From Candidatus Curtissbacteria bacterium (GTDB taxonomy: Bacteria; Patescibacteria; Microgenomatia; Curtissbacterales; GWA2-41-24), in NCBI GenBank assembly GCA_030647775.1, contig JAUSJC010000010.1, positions 310,001 through 374,000 of the forward strand: a DNA stretch of 64,000 nucleotides, written 5' to 3'. The stretch's first letter is position 1. Every line of letters starts with the position of its first letter. Made by a program: the position numbers and the translations under genes. Under the pieces are notes generated by a model, which saw only the letters and a list, made by a program, of their open reading frames with translations, was not told where the DNA came from and did no database searches. Positions 25,473 through 33,756 of the stretch are shown piece by piece.

Positions 25473-26359
25473 AAGAGAGAGTTTTAGTAACCGGCGCGGC
25501 CGGTTTTGTCGGCAGTCATCTGGTGCCGCTGCTTTTAAAAAAGGGTTACGGGGTAACGGCTCTTGTCAGAGATCATCAGGAGGCTGAAAGAGTAAACCCC
25601 AACTGCAAAATAATCATTGCCGATCTTGCAATTAAGGGAAGTTGGCAGAATCAAATTGAAAATGGGTCTATAATCGTTCATCTAGCCGCCGAAATCGCGT
25701 CCAAAACTCCCAATGCTTTTAAACTCAATAATACTATTGCCACTAAAAATCTAGTCGTTGCGGCCAAAAGAGCAAAGGCCAAAAAACTTATTCTCTTTTC
25801 ATCAGCCGCTGTCACATCAATCAGGCTTGATTGGTACGCAAAGACAAAAAAGGATCAGGAAAAAATCGTCTCCTTGTCAAAACTCCCCTACAAAATCCTA
25901 AGGCCTTCAATGATCTATGGCCCAGGAGATACAAAAAATATCGGCTGGCTCATTGGCATGGTTAAGAAATTGCCGTTTATACCTCTCCCCGGCGGCGGCA
26001 ATTTCGGCAGGCAGCCGGTTTATGTTGAGGATATTTGCCAAGTTGTCTTGAAGTTGATTTCTAAAAGCTATCCCAAAAAAATCTACGAAATTCATGGGGC
26101 GCAGTATATAACAATGAAGGAAATGGTCAAAATCATCAAAAATGCTCTTCACTCCCAAAAACCGGTGATTGTTGTGCCTCTCTTCGCTTTGGAATGGGCT
26201 ATTTGGCTTTGGGGCAAAGTCTTGCCAAACCCGAAATTTACTCCCGACCAGATTAAATCGCTCACCAGCGGTGAAAAGTTCTCCGGCGATAAATGGTGGC
26301 TGATCTTTGATATAATACCAACTAGATTTGAGGCGGGCGTCGCCCAAATGGTTAAATAA
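25469..26359 (+). CDS. NAD(P)-dependent sugar epimerase/dehydratase-type SDR
   Basis: 296 residues, extended or atypical SDR. VLVTGAAGFVGSHLVPLLLKKG is the Rossmann glycine motif, IIVHLAAEIA follows, and the catalytic YxxxK is WYAKTKKDQE. LRPSMIYGPGD and VYVEDICQVV are usual in NDP-sugar epimerases and the NDUFA9-like group. The C-terminal part is less conserved and contains tryptophan-rich WAIWLWGKVL. The reaction (C4 epimerisation, dehydration or reduction of a sugar or lipid-linked sugar) cannot be chosen. It overlaps the DPM1-like gene by 4 bases, which suggests modification of the same lipid-linked donor. Confidence 0.7.
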   Translation: MKERVLVTGAAGFVGSHLVPLLLKKGYGVTALVRDHQEAERVNPNCKIIIADLAIKGSWQNQIENGSIIVHLAAEIASKTPNAFKLNNTIATKNLVVAAKRAKAKKLILFSSAAVTSIRLDWYAKTKKDQEKIVSLSKLPYKILRPSMIYGPGDTKNIGWLIGMVKKLPFIPLPGGGNFGRQPVYVEDICQVVLKLISKSYPKKIYEIHGAQYITMKEMVKIIKNALHSQKPVIVVPLFALEWAIWLWGKVLPNPKFTPDQIKSLTSGEKFSGDKWWLIFDIIPTRFEAGVAQMVK

Positions 26360-26366
26360 GAAATAA

Positions 26367-26735
26367 ATGCTTACGGCAATCCAAATCTTCCTGCTTGCCC
26401 TCGTCCTGTTTTTTATCTCCCGCGTAGTTCTTAGAGCCAGAGAAAAAGTTATTCCCGCCAAAACCGCCGTATTTTGGTCGATAATCTGGTTGTCTGCTCT
26501 TATTGGTATTTTACTTCCTAAAACCACAACCCAGCTAGCCGGAATTTTTGGTGTTGGTAGGGGAGTCGATATCATCGTCTACATCTCACTGGTCCTACTT
26601 TTTTACCTCGTTTTTCGTGTCTACGTTATGATTGAGGACCTAAGGCGCGATATAACGAGTTTAGTTCGCCAAATTGCCCTCCAAAACGCCTCAATGCCCC
26701 CAAAAAGCACTGCCGGGAAGAAATCCGGCAGATAA
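26367..26735 (+). CDS. DUF2304 small membrane protein
   Basis: 122 residues with three helices. The last helix region is FGVGRGVDIIVYISLVLLFYLVFRVYV, followed by MIEDLRRDITSLVRQIAL. The GVGRGxD..VY motif with a trailing basic helix is diagnostic of DUF2304 (PF10066). These proteins are regularly encoded next to DPM1-like GT2 enzymes, as here, and are probably accessory to polyprenyl-phosphate sugar synthesis; no biochemical role is established that I know of. The final 15 residues are polar and basic. Confidence 0.8.
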   Translation: MLTAIQIFLLALVLFFISRVVLRAREKVIPAKTAVFWSIIWLSALIGILLPKTTTQLAGIFGVGRGVDIIVYISLVLLFYLVFRVYVMIEDLRRDITSLVRQIALQNASMPPKSTAGKKSGR

Positions 26736-26737
26736 AA

Positions 26738-27895
26738 ATGAAAATTCTCCTGATAAGCGAATTTTTCCCCACGGGGAAAGACTTTAAATTCTCCGGAGGC
26801 GTAGAAGCAAGAACCCTTTATTTAGCCAAATATTTGGCAAAAAAAGGTCATAATATTACGGTTTTGACGTCCCAGCTGGAAAATGCTCCCGGGAAAGAAA
26901 AATTGCTGGGTTTTACCGTTCTGCGTGTCGGCAAAAACCGCGATTACAAAGCAACTGCCGGTGATCTTATCAAAAGAGCCAATTTTGCAAAAGAGGCGAT
27001 TAAAATGGGGAAAAGCATAGATTGCGACATCATAGATGGCAGCAATTTCCTGACCCACTTTATTGCCAGGCAAATCGCAAGCCGCAAAAAAATTCCGGTT
27101 GTAGCGTGGTATCCGGATGTTTGGATTGGCAGCTGGATTAAAAACGCCGGTATTGTCGGCATACTAGGTGAGTTTTTAGAAAGGTTTAATTTGATAACCG
27201 GCTTCAGCGCGTATATTGCCATTTCCAAAAGTACCGCAGCCAAACTAGCCAAAAAGGTCAGAACAAAAATAACCATAATTCCTTGCGGCATAGACGAAGA
27301 CGAATTTGGCGGCAAACATCAAAAATCAAATATCTCTACGATAATCTGTGTTTCGCGTCTGGCAAAATACAAAAATATCAAGGATTTAATACTCGCTTTT
27401 GCGCTAGTCTCAAAAGAGATCGGTAAAATTAAGCTAATCATTGTCGGCAGCGGCCCGCAGGAAAAAAACCTTAAAAGCCTGACCAAAAATCTCAAATTAG
27501 AAAGTCAAGTTCAGTTTTTATCAAATCTCCCGCGCAAAGAGCTGATTAATCTTTACTTTAGTTCGTCAATATTTTGCCTGCCGTCATCTGTTGAAGGTTT
27601 TGGTATTTCGACGGTCGAGTCAGCCGCAGCCGGAACACCATATGTGATCTCCGATATCGGAGTTTTTAAAGAAGTTACAAAAAACGGCCAGGGCGGCCTG
27701 TTGTTTAAACTTGGCGATATCAAAGACCTCGCCGCCAATTTAGAAAGACTCTTAATAGATAGAAACTTATACAAAAAGAAACAGACAGAAGGTCAAAAGC
27801 TGGCCGCCGGTTACCGGTGGCCGGATATCGCTTTAAAAACAGAAAAGCTCTATCTGGAATTAATTAGAAACCATCAATCTAATTCACTACGATGA
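26738..27895 (+). CDS. GT4 glycosyltransferase
   Basis: 385 residues, GT-B fold. ILLISEFFPTG and FSGGVEARTLYLAKYLAKKGH mark the N-terminal acceptor domain; ITIIPCGIDEDEF and TIICVSRLAKYKNIKDLI begin the nucleotide-sugar domain; LPSSVEGFGISTVESAAAGTP is the E-x7-E motif. It would be cytosolic and act on lipid-linked glycans. The last codons and the TGA stop lie inside a perfect 12-bp inverted repeat at 27885-27912, so the 3' end of the gene, possibly including the SLR C-terminus, may be shaped by that palindrome. Confidence 0.85.
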   Translation: MKILLISEFFPTGKDFKFSGGVEARTLYLAKYLAKKGHNITVLTSQLENAPGKEKLLGFTVLRVGKNRDYKATAGDLIKRANFAKEAIKMGKSIDCDIIDGSNFLTHFIARQIASRKKIPVVAWYPDVWIGSWIKNAGIVGILGEFLERFNLITGFSAYIAISKSTAAKLAKKVRTKITIIPCGIDEDEFGGKHQKSNISTIICVSRLAKYKNIKDLILAFALVSKEIGKIKLIIVGSGPQEKNLKSLTKNLKLESQVQFLSNLPRKELINLYFSSSIFCLPSSVEGFGISTVESAAAGTPYVISDIGVFKEVTKNGQGGLLFKLGDIKDLAANLERLLIDRNLYKKKQTEGQKLAAGYRWPDIALKTEKLYLELIRNHQSNSLR

Positions 27896-27914
27896 TACGA
27901 ATCATCGTAGTGGA
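27883..27914 (+). repeat. Perfect hairpin over a stop codon
   Basis: CACTACGATGAT and its exact complement ATCATCGTAGTG flank the loop ACGA, and two more pairs (T-G, T-A) extend the stem. The TGA stop of the upstream GT4 gene is in the 5' arm. The downstream GT4 gene starts at 27923, nine bases after the stem. No T-tract follows, so it is not a standard terminator. It could tune coupling or mRNA stability, or be another palindromic insertion. Confidence 0.85.
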
Positions 27915-27922
27915 AAGTTAAC

Positions 27923-29023
27923 ATGAAAGTTGCGCTTATTATTGATACTTGGTTTCCAACAGTCGGCGGGGGGCAGACAAACGCTTGGGAAATATCCAAA
28001 AGGCTTGCCGGAAATGGCATAAGCATTGATATCATTACCCGCAATACCGGGCCGGACAGTTTCAACCTGCCCAAAAACCTTAATGTCATTAAACTTGGGG
28101 CAAAGATCAAATCTTCCGATTATATTTCAAAAATAACTTTCTTATCTAGGTCTTATTTTTTTATTGCTGGGGGAAATTATGATCTGGTTCATGCGCATGC
28201 TTTTTTGCCGGGAATAACAGCAAGGCTTATCAGCGTTACAAAAAGTATCCCGGCAGTTTTTACCGTCCACGGCACATCAATTGATACGGATTTAAATAAT
28301 TTACCCAAAGCATGGCTCGAAAAATTTATATTGACACAAATTTTATATAGCGCTCAAATTACCGTCTCTCGAGATTTCTTAAGAATTAAAAACATTAATA
28401 AAAATATTGCATACATTTCAAACGGGGTCGAGATCGAAAATTTCGACAGGGTTAAAGCAAAAAAGGCTGGCAACCCGACGTTATTATTCGTAGGGCGACT
28501 TCACCCCCAAAAAAATCTGCCAAATCTCTTTAGGGCTATCAATATCGTTAAAAAAGACATACCAAACATAAAACTCATTATCGTTGGTGACGGAGAACAA
28601 AAAGAGTCATTAAAGAAAATAGCAAAAGATCTAGGACTCACGTCGAACATATCTTTCAAAGGGGAAACCCAAGGACAAGAATTGATAAGGTTTTATAAAT
28701 CAAGTAGCGCCTTTATCCTTCCGTCAATTTACGAAGGCCAGCCATTAACCCTTCTTGAGGCCTGGGCAGCCAAGCTGCCGGTAATTGTAACGGCAACCGG
28801 TGATCTGCCATATCTAGTCAGGGATGGTTACAATGGCTATCTTATAAAAAACCACAAAGATGCACAGGGAATTGCCTCTCAAATCAAAAAAGCTCTATCC
28901 TCGAAAAATTTAGAGGATTTGGGTCAAAACGGCTATAATCTTGTAACACGTGACTTTTCCTGGGAAAAGTCCGCCCAAAAGACACTGGAAGTATATGAAA
29001 GCCTCACAAAAGCCCAAAATTAG
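27923..29023 (+). CDS. GT4 glycosyltransferase
   Basis: 366 residues. VALIIDTWFPTVGGGQTNAW and FDLVHAH-type NYDLVHAHAFLPGI are N-terminal GT4 features; TLLFVGRLHPQKNLPNLFRA starts the C-terminal domain, with LPSIYEGQPLTLLEAWAAKL as the E-x7-E motif. It is a cytosolic enzyme expected to extend a lipid-linked glycan. Its start lies just after a strong hairpin. Its 3' end overlaps the next GT2 gene by 29 bases. The donor is unknown. Confidence 0.85.
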   Translation: MKVALIIDTWFPTVGGGQTNAWEISKRLAGNGISIDIITRNTGPDSFNLPKNLNVIKLGAKIKSSDYISKITFLSRSYFFIAGGNYDLVHAHAFLPGITARLISVTKSIPAVFTVHGTSIDTDLNNLPKAWLEKFILTQILYSAQITVSRDFLRIKNINKNIAYISNGVEIENFDRVKAKKAGNPTLLFVGRLHPQKNLPNLFRAINIVKKDIPNIKLIIVGDGEQKESLKKIAKDLGLTSNISFKGETQGQELIRFYKSSSAFILPSIYEGQPLTLLEAWAAKLPVIVTATGDLPYLVRDGYNGYLIKNHKDAQGIASQIKKALSSKNLEDLGQNGYNLVTRDFSWEKSAQKTLEVYESLTKAQN

Positions 29024-29744
29024 CGTTGTTATGGCCGTTTATAACGGCATGCCTTTAGGCTCGCAGTCGGAGACGAGGACCGCAAGCTCTGCTTATCTTA
29101 AAGACGCCATCCAAAGTATTCTTGACCAAAGTTACAAAGATTTCGAATTTATCATTATCAACGACGCTTCAACTGACGGGACAGCCAATTATTTAAAGAG
29201 TCTTTCGGACAAAAGAATAAAGATCATAATAAATGAGAAAAATCTTGGCCTTGCCTTGTCTCTTAACATTGGTCTCAAAGCTGCCAAAGGGGATTATGTT
29301 GCCCGCATGGACGCCGACGACATCAGCCTCCCTCAGCGTTTTGAAAAACAGATTAACTTTTTTAAAGCTCACGAGGATTATATTTTAGTCGGCTCCCAGG
29401 TTATGTGGATGGATAAAAATAATAACGTGATATCTGGTTTTGATGTACCGTTAAAAGATGAAGACATAAGAAAAAAACTTATCGCGAGGAATCAGTTTCA
29501 TCACGCAACGGTAATGTTCAGAAGATACGATATCGAAAAACTTGGCGCATATAGAAATAACCTAAATGGGGTTGAAGATTATGACCTATGGTTCAGGGTC
29601 ATCAAAAAAGGGAAGGTTGCCAACCTTCCGGAAAGATTAGTCAAAAGAAGGATTCACGAAAAAGCCTTAACCCAGAAAAACCATTTTAAGACAGAACTAC
29701 TAGCCCTTAAAGTCAGGATCATGAATTTAGCCACTTTGAAATGA
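28995..29744 (+). CDS. GT2 glycosyltransferase with a short insertion in its first motif
   Basis: 249 residues from ATG 28995, just before KPKISVVMAVYNG; the frame upstream is an overlap with the previous gene. Motifs: IIINDASTDGTANYL, YVARMDADDISLPQRFEKQI (DXD) and NGVEDYDLWFRVIKKG. In normal family members the Asn-Gly of AVYNG is followed at once by xxYLxxAIxSIL. Here about 14 residues (MPLGSQSETRTASS) separate them. The inserted 42 bases at about 29049-29090 have a richer GC content than their surroundings and end in AGCTCTGCTTAT, also found in the 21-bp repeat at 8807. The insertion lies next to the nucleotide pocket, so activity may be altered. It overlaps its neighbours on both sides. 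Confidence 0.8.
   Translation: MKASQKPKISVVMAVYNGMPLGSQSETRTASSAYLKDAIQSILDQSYKDFEFIIINDASTDGTANYLKSLSDKRIKIIINEKNLGLALSLNIGLKAAKGDYVARMDADDISLPQRFEKQINFFKAHEDYILVGSQVMWMDKNNNVISGFDVPLKDEDIRKKLIARNQFHHATVMFRRYDIEKLGAYRNNLNGVEDYDLWFRVIKKGKVANLPERLVKRRIHEKALTQKNHFKTELLALKVRIMNLATLK
29049..29090 (+). repeat. Candidate small in-frame insertion in a GT2 gene
   Basis: About 42 bases with no counterpart in the GT2 family, with inverted CTCG..CGAG and GTC..GAC segments. It shares AGCTCTGCTTAT with the repeat at 8807-8953 and CGCAAGCTC with the palindromic element at 63234. It keeps the reading frame. The borders are inferred from where the family alignment breaks. Confidence 0.4.
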
Positions 29745-30646
29745 GTTTAAAAGGTAGAAAAATTTTAGTTACCGGCGGCATGGGTTTTATTGGGGTAAAC
29801 CTTGCAACAGAATTAGAACAGCTTGGTGCCGACGTCACAATCTTTGATTTGGAAAAAGGTGACGATATCGAAGACTGTAAGAAATTAGAAAGTACAATCA
29901 AGAAAAGATTTGATGCCATTTACCACCTTGCCGGTTTCTCTGGTCCATCCGAAAGCAATAAAGATGTTAAAAAATCCTTCGGCATCAATACTTTTTCCAC
30001 CGTTGATCTATGCAAGTTAATTCTTAAGCATTCCCCAAAAGCAAAACTTGTTCTTTCTTCATCCAGATTAGAATATGGCAAACCGAAGTATCTGCCGGTT
30101 GACGAAGATCATCCCACAAATCCAATTTCCGCCTATGGACTCTCAAAACTTACAGCAACGCAAATGGCCCTCGTTTACAATAACAGATACGGCCTGGACG
30201 TAACGATCTTCAGGACATCAAATGTTTATGGCCCCCATAAGAAAAAACAATTTCCTGGTTATAACATCATCAACGACTTTATAGATAAAGCCAAAAGAGG
30301 GGAGACGCTGACAATCTACGGCGACGGCAACCAGGGAAGGGATTACATCTATGTTGATGACCTTGTAGAAGCTTTTACGGCAGCTGCCAAAAACCCGAAT
30401 ATCTCCTCCGGGCAAATTTATAATCTTGGCTACGGAAAAGGCATAAAATTCAAAAATATGGTCAGCCTCATATCAAATAAGGCGGGTAAGGGAGAAATAG
30501 AATTTGTCCCTTGGCCAAAATCATATAAAGACGTCGAAACCGGAAGCTATATTAGCGATATATCCAAAATTAAGAAGCAGTTAGGTTTTTCGCCCAAAAT
30601 TGGCTTTGAAGAGGGAATAGTCAAAACTATTCAAGCCCAAAGATGA
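29741..30646 (+). CDS. UDP-sugar 4-epimerase-type SDR
   Basis: 301 residues, extended SDR. ILVTGGMGFIGVNLATEL is the NAD-binding motif; AIYHLAGFSGPSES, LVLSSSRLEYG and SAYGLSKL (YxxxK) follow, then FRTSNVYGPHK and GRDYIYVDDLVEAF. This is the layout of GalE/WcaG-like UDP-sugar epimerases and 4,6-dehydratases. The Ser/Thr of the triad lies in SSSR. It would supply an epimerised NDP-sugar for the glycosyltransferases around it. It overlaps both neighbours by 4 bases. GalE-like 4-epimerisation is most likely, but a decarboxylase or dehydratase cannot be excluded. Confidence 0.75.
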   Translation: MSLKGRKILVTGGMGFIGVNLATELEQLGADVTIFDLEKGDDIEDCKKLESTIKKRFDAIYHLAGFSGPSESNKDVKKSFGINTFSTVDLCKLILKHSPKAKLVLSSSRLEYGKPKYLPVDEDHPTNPISAYGLSKLTATQMALVYNNRYGLDVTIFRTSNVYGPHKKKQFPGYNIINDFIDKAKRGETLTIYGDGNQGRDYIYVDDLVEAFTAAAKNPNISSGQIYNLGYGKGIKFKNMVSLISNKAGKGEIEFVPWPKSYKDVETGSYISDISKIKKQLGFSPKIGFEEGIVKTIQAQR

Positions 30647-31749
30647 TAATTTTGTCCCCCCAACTCGGACTTTCCCAAAAGTCCATTTTGGGCGGAGAAG
30701 TTTTTGATAGGGAAATCCTTCTCGGGCTTGCAAAAAACGGCATAAAGATCGAAATAATTTTGCCTAAGGGTAAACCTCACGATGAAAATATCAAAAACTG
30801 GCACGTAACTTGCTTGCCGATATCTCATTTCCCGGCACAATTTTTTAATTTCCTAATAATTCCCCAGCTTCTCAAGTTAAGAAATAAAAACATCCAAATT
30901 ATAAGACTTCACCAGCCGCAGTTTATGTTTATCGCGGCTATTTTATTCAAATTTTTTAGTCCAAACGTAAAAACTCTTGCAACATATCATAAATTTGAGG
31001 AAACAAATTTTGGATTTCTTTCAAAAGCAGTCAACAATTTTTGGGATCATATAATTTGTGATAGCGACACTGTAAAAATCAAGATTGAAGATAAATTTCA
31101 AGTCGATCCGGGGAAAATTACCGTCGTTCACAATGGCGTGCCTTCCTATCTAAAACCGGGATCCAAAGATAAAAGTCTTGAAAGAAAACTCAAGCTCGAA
31201 GGCAAAATTGTCCTACTTTTTATGGGGCTTTTTATAGAACGCAAAAATCCTCTTTTTATAATTGATGCTCTCGCCAAATTATCAGAGACAAATTCAAATG
31301 TAGTTTTGGTTTTTTGGGGTGAAGGTCCTCTGAAAGAAAAAATTGTAAAGAGGGCAGGAGAATTAAATATTGCAGAAAAAATTAGATTTATTGCCCCTGT
31401 GTTTGGTCCCAAGAAAAATAAAATCCATAATCTTGCCGATATTTTCGTTCATCCATCTCTGGATGAGGGATTTGCCCTAGCTCCGCTGGAAGCAATGGTC
31501 TGCGCAAAACCGGTCGTAATGACAGATGGCTATTCAGCAAGAGAAGCAGTTATTAATGGCTACAATGGTTATCTATGCCGCCCAAACGACATAAAAGATT
31601 GGGTAAATAAGCTAAGCCGATTGATCTCAGACAAAAATTTAAGGGCCAAAATGGGCAAGAACTCATATTCTAAAGCAAAAAAAGAATTTAGCTGGAATCA
31701 AGCCGTTGAAAAGCACGTAGAGGTTTTAAGGAGCTTAAATGAACATTAA
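30643..31749 (+). CDS. GT4 glycosyltransferase
   Basis: 368 residues. The N-terminus differs from its neighbours (MIILSPQLGLSQKSILGGEV, then IQIIRLHQPQFM), but the C-terminal half is ordinary GT4: ITVVHNGVPSYLKPG, IVLLFMGLFIERKNPLFII, VFWGEGPLKEKI and VHPSLDEGFALAPLEAMVCA with E-x7-E. Cytosolic, acting on a lipid-linked glycan. It overlaps the upstream epimerase by 4 bases and the downstream methyltransferase by 11. Confidence 0.85.
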   Translation: MIILSPQLGLSQKSILGGEVFDREILLGLAKNGIKIEIILPKGKPHDENIKNWHVTCLPISHFPAQFFNFLIIPQLLKLRNKNIQIIRLHQPQFMFIAAILFKFFSPNVKTLATYHKFEETNFGFLSKAVNNFWDHIICDSDTVKIKIEDKFQVDPGKITVVHNGVPSYLKPGSKDKSLERKLKLEGKIVLLFMGLFIERKNPLFIIDALAKLSETNSNVVLVFWGEGPLKEKIVKRAGELNIAEKIRFIAPVFGPKKNKIHNLADIFVHPSLDEGFALAPLEAMVCAKPVVMTDGYSAREAVINGYNGYLCRPNDIKDWVNKLSRLISDKNLRAKMGKNSYSKAKKEFSWNQAVEKHVEVLRSLNEH

Positions 31750-32509
31750 AAAGCTATTCGTTGCTTCCGTGAAAGCGCTAGATCTTGGAAGCGCTTTGGC
31801 GGTCAGACTGACTAAATTAACAGGTAAATCAAAAGTCCCGATTCATCCAAAACATCTATTAACCCAAAAACCCTGGTTTACGAAATATCTTAAAAGTTCT
31901 GATATTGTTCTGGATCTTGGCTGCGGTAATGGCCAAAATTCTATAAAAGCTTCAAAGATTGTCAAAAAAGTCGTCGGCTTGGAGCTTTCCGGTGAACTGC
32001 TAAATCTTGCAAAAGAATCATTTGGATTCAAAAGAATAAAAAATATTAAATTCGAAATGGGAAATCTGGAGGAAAGGTTAAAATATAAAGACCAGGCCTT
32101 CGACAAGGTTATTTTCCTTGATGTCTTGGAGCATCTCATAAAAAGGGGTCAGGCTTTATCGGAAGCCAAAAGGGTTCTTAAAAATGGGGGACTGCTTTTC
32201 CTCGGAGTTCCAAATTCCGAAACCTCATGGAAGAAACTACAAAGGTCTGTTGGCATAAATTCTTTTTCCGACCCGGACCACAAAATTGAATTCAGAGAGG
32301 GCGCAATTAATAATTTGCTCAACAAAGAAGGTTTTGAAATTATAAAATTTGGCTATGGAAAATATGATATCCCGGCAAGGGGTTTGGTTGATATCATTGG
32401 CGGGTTTTCGCTTTATCTTTACAGGATAATTGATAATTTGAGGGCAAGTAAAGCGCAGGAAAATCCGAAAGAAGCTTCCGGATTCGAAATCGTCGCAAAG
32501 AAAATATGA
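31739..32509 (+). CDS. Class I SAM-dependent methyltransferase
   Basis: 256 residues. The SAM motif I is DIVLDLGCGNGQNSIKASKI, motif II lies around VVGLELSGEL, and the post-I region has KVIFLDVLEHLIKRGQAL, then KRVLKNGGLLFLGVPN. This is a Methyltransf_11/23 layout. The C-terminal part is hydrophobic (VDIIGGFSLYLYRII), perhaps membrane-near. In this operon a role in methylating sugars of a lipid-linked glycan is likely, but lipid or quinone substrates are possible. It overlaps the GT4 genes on either side. Confidence 0.8.
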   Translation: MNIKKLFVASVKALDLGSALAVRLTKLTGKSKVPIHPKHLLTQKPWFTKYLKSSDIVLDLGCGNGQNSIKASKIVKKVVGLELSGELLNLAKESFGFKRIKNIKFEMGNLEERLKYKDQAFDKVIFLDVLEHLIKRGQALSEAKRVLKNGGLLFLGVPNSETSWKKLQRSVGINSFSDPDHKIEFREGAINNLLNKEGFEIIKFGYGKYDIPARGLVDIIGGFSLYLYRIIDNLRASKAQENPKEASGFEIVAKKI

Positions 32510-33756
32510 ACATTCTTTTCTTAGCCAAATTCTATACGCCATTCGACAGGGGAGGTTCGGAATGGAGTACCCATGACCTCGCCTATTTATTAACCAAAGA
32601 TGGTCATAAAGTAACAATCGTTACACTAAACTATGGTGCTAAATCGCAAGAAGAAATTGACGGTATTAATATTATTAGGATTCCATTCCCAATAAAACTT
32701 AAAAATAGCAAAGGTTCAATCGCGCCATTTTGGACCAGTAACATCGTCTGGTTTATATATACCACCATTTTCTGTCTGTACCTGGCTATCAAAAATCACT
32801 ACGAAATTATTCATGTTCAAAATAACGAATTTCTGCCGGCAGGGGTCATCTCGGCAAAATTTTCTGGTAAGAAAACCATGGCGACTTTCCGCGACTACCA
32901 AACCGTCTGCAGCCTTGGTTTTTGTCTTTGGCATAAAAATCAATCATGCTCGTTTGAAGAATATTTACAAAACGATTTTGAGTTCTTTTATGATAATTAT
33001 GTTGCTAATAAAAATATCCTCAAATATTACTTGTTAAAAATAGCGGTTTTAAGGGCATGGGTTATGCAAAAAATACTTTATTTTTTCGCTACCCACGTAG
33101 ATTACAAAGTTGCTGTTTCCCAAAAAGTTAAAACTGTTTTCGAAACGAATGGCATTAAAAACCTAAAAGTAATCCATAACCCAGTTATTATCGGCAACAA
33201 ATTAAGCAGTTCTTACACGAACAAAATTATTTATATTGGTAAACTATCAAAAGGTAAGGGGGTCGATATTTTTATCGAAGCCATACCCAAAATAGCATCA
33301 AGGTTTCACGATGTGTCATTTGAAATTATCGGGTCTGGGTATCTTAAAGAAAAACTGATAACCTTTGTAAGGTTGGCGGGTCTTCAGTCCAAAGTTAAGT
33401 TTGCTGGTCATCTAGGTCACGATGAAGCCCTTAAAAGGGTATCCAAGTCCGCTTTAGTAGTAGTGCCGTCCGTTTGGCCGGAACCCCTTCCAAGAAGTGT
33501 TATTGAAACGATTCTTTCCGGTACTCCGGTAGTCGCCACAAATGTTGGTGGCATAAGTGAGATTATCAAAAATAATTATTACGGAGTTTTGGCAAAACCA
33601 AGAAAGAATGACTTAGAAAAGGCAATAATTGAAGGGTTTAGTAAAAAGGATGGGCTTAGAAAAAACATTCAAGCAGATATTAATAAACTCAAAAATCATT
33701 TTTCAAAAGAAGTTTTAACGAGCTATGAGCGCCTTTATGAGGAGGCTCTTAAATGA
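32506..33756 (+). CDS. GT4 glycosyltransferase with a membrane-near insert
   Basis: 416 residues. NILFLAKFYTPFDRGGSEW and HDLAYLLTKDGHKVTIV start the GT-B fold. Residues about 70-95 (SNIVWFIYTTIFCLYLAI) are strongly hydrophobic, as in WcaI-like enzymes that sit on the membrane. A cysteine-containing segment follows (FRDYQTVCSLGFCLWHKNQS). The catalytic part has IIYIGKLSKGKGVDIFIEAI and VPSVWPEPLPRSVIETILSG, the E-x7-E equivalent. Overlaps of 4 bases on both sides place it in the same operon. Confidence 0.8.
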   Translation: MNILFLAKFYTPFDRGGSEWSTHDLAYLLTKDGHKVTIVTLNYGAKSQEEIDGINIIRIPFPIKLKNSKGSIAPFWTSNIVWFIYTTIFCLYLAIKNHYEIIHVQNNEFLPAGVISAKFSGKKTMATFRDYQTVCSLGFCLWHKNQSCSFEEYLQNDFEFFYDNYVANKNILKYYLLKIAVLRAWVMQKILYFFATHVDYKVAVSQKVKTVFETNGIKNLKVIHNPVIIGNKLSSSYTNKIIYIGKLSKGKGVDIFIEAIPKIASRFHDVSFEIIGSGYLKEKLITFVRLAGLQSKVKFAGHLGHDEALKRVSKSALVVVPSVWPEPLPRSVIETILSGTPVVATNVGGISEIIKNNYYGVLAKPRKNDLEKAIIEGFSKKDGLRKNIQADINKLKNHFSKEVLTSYERLYEEALK

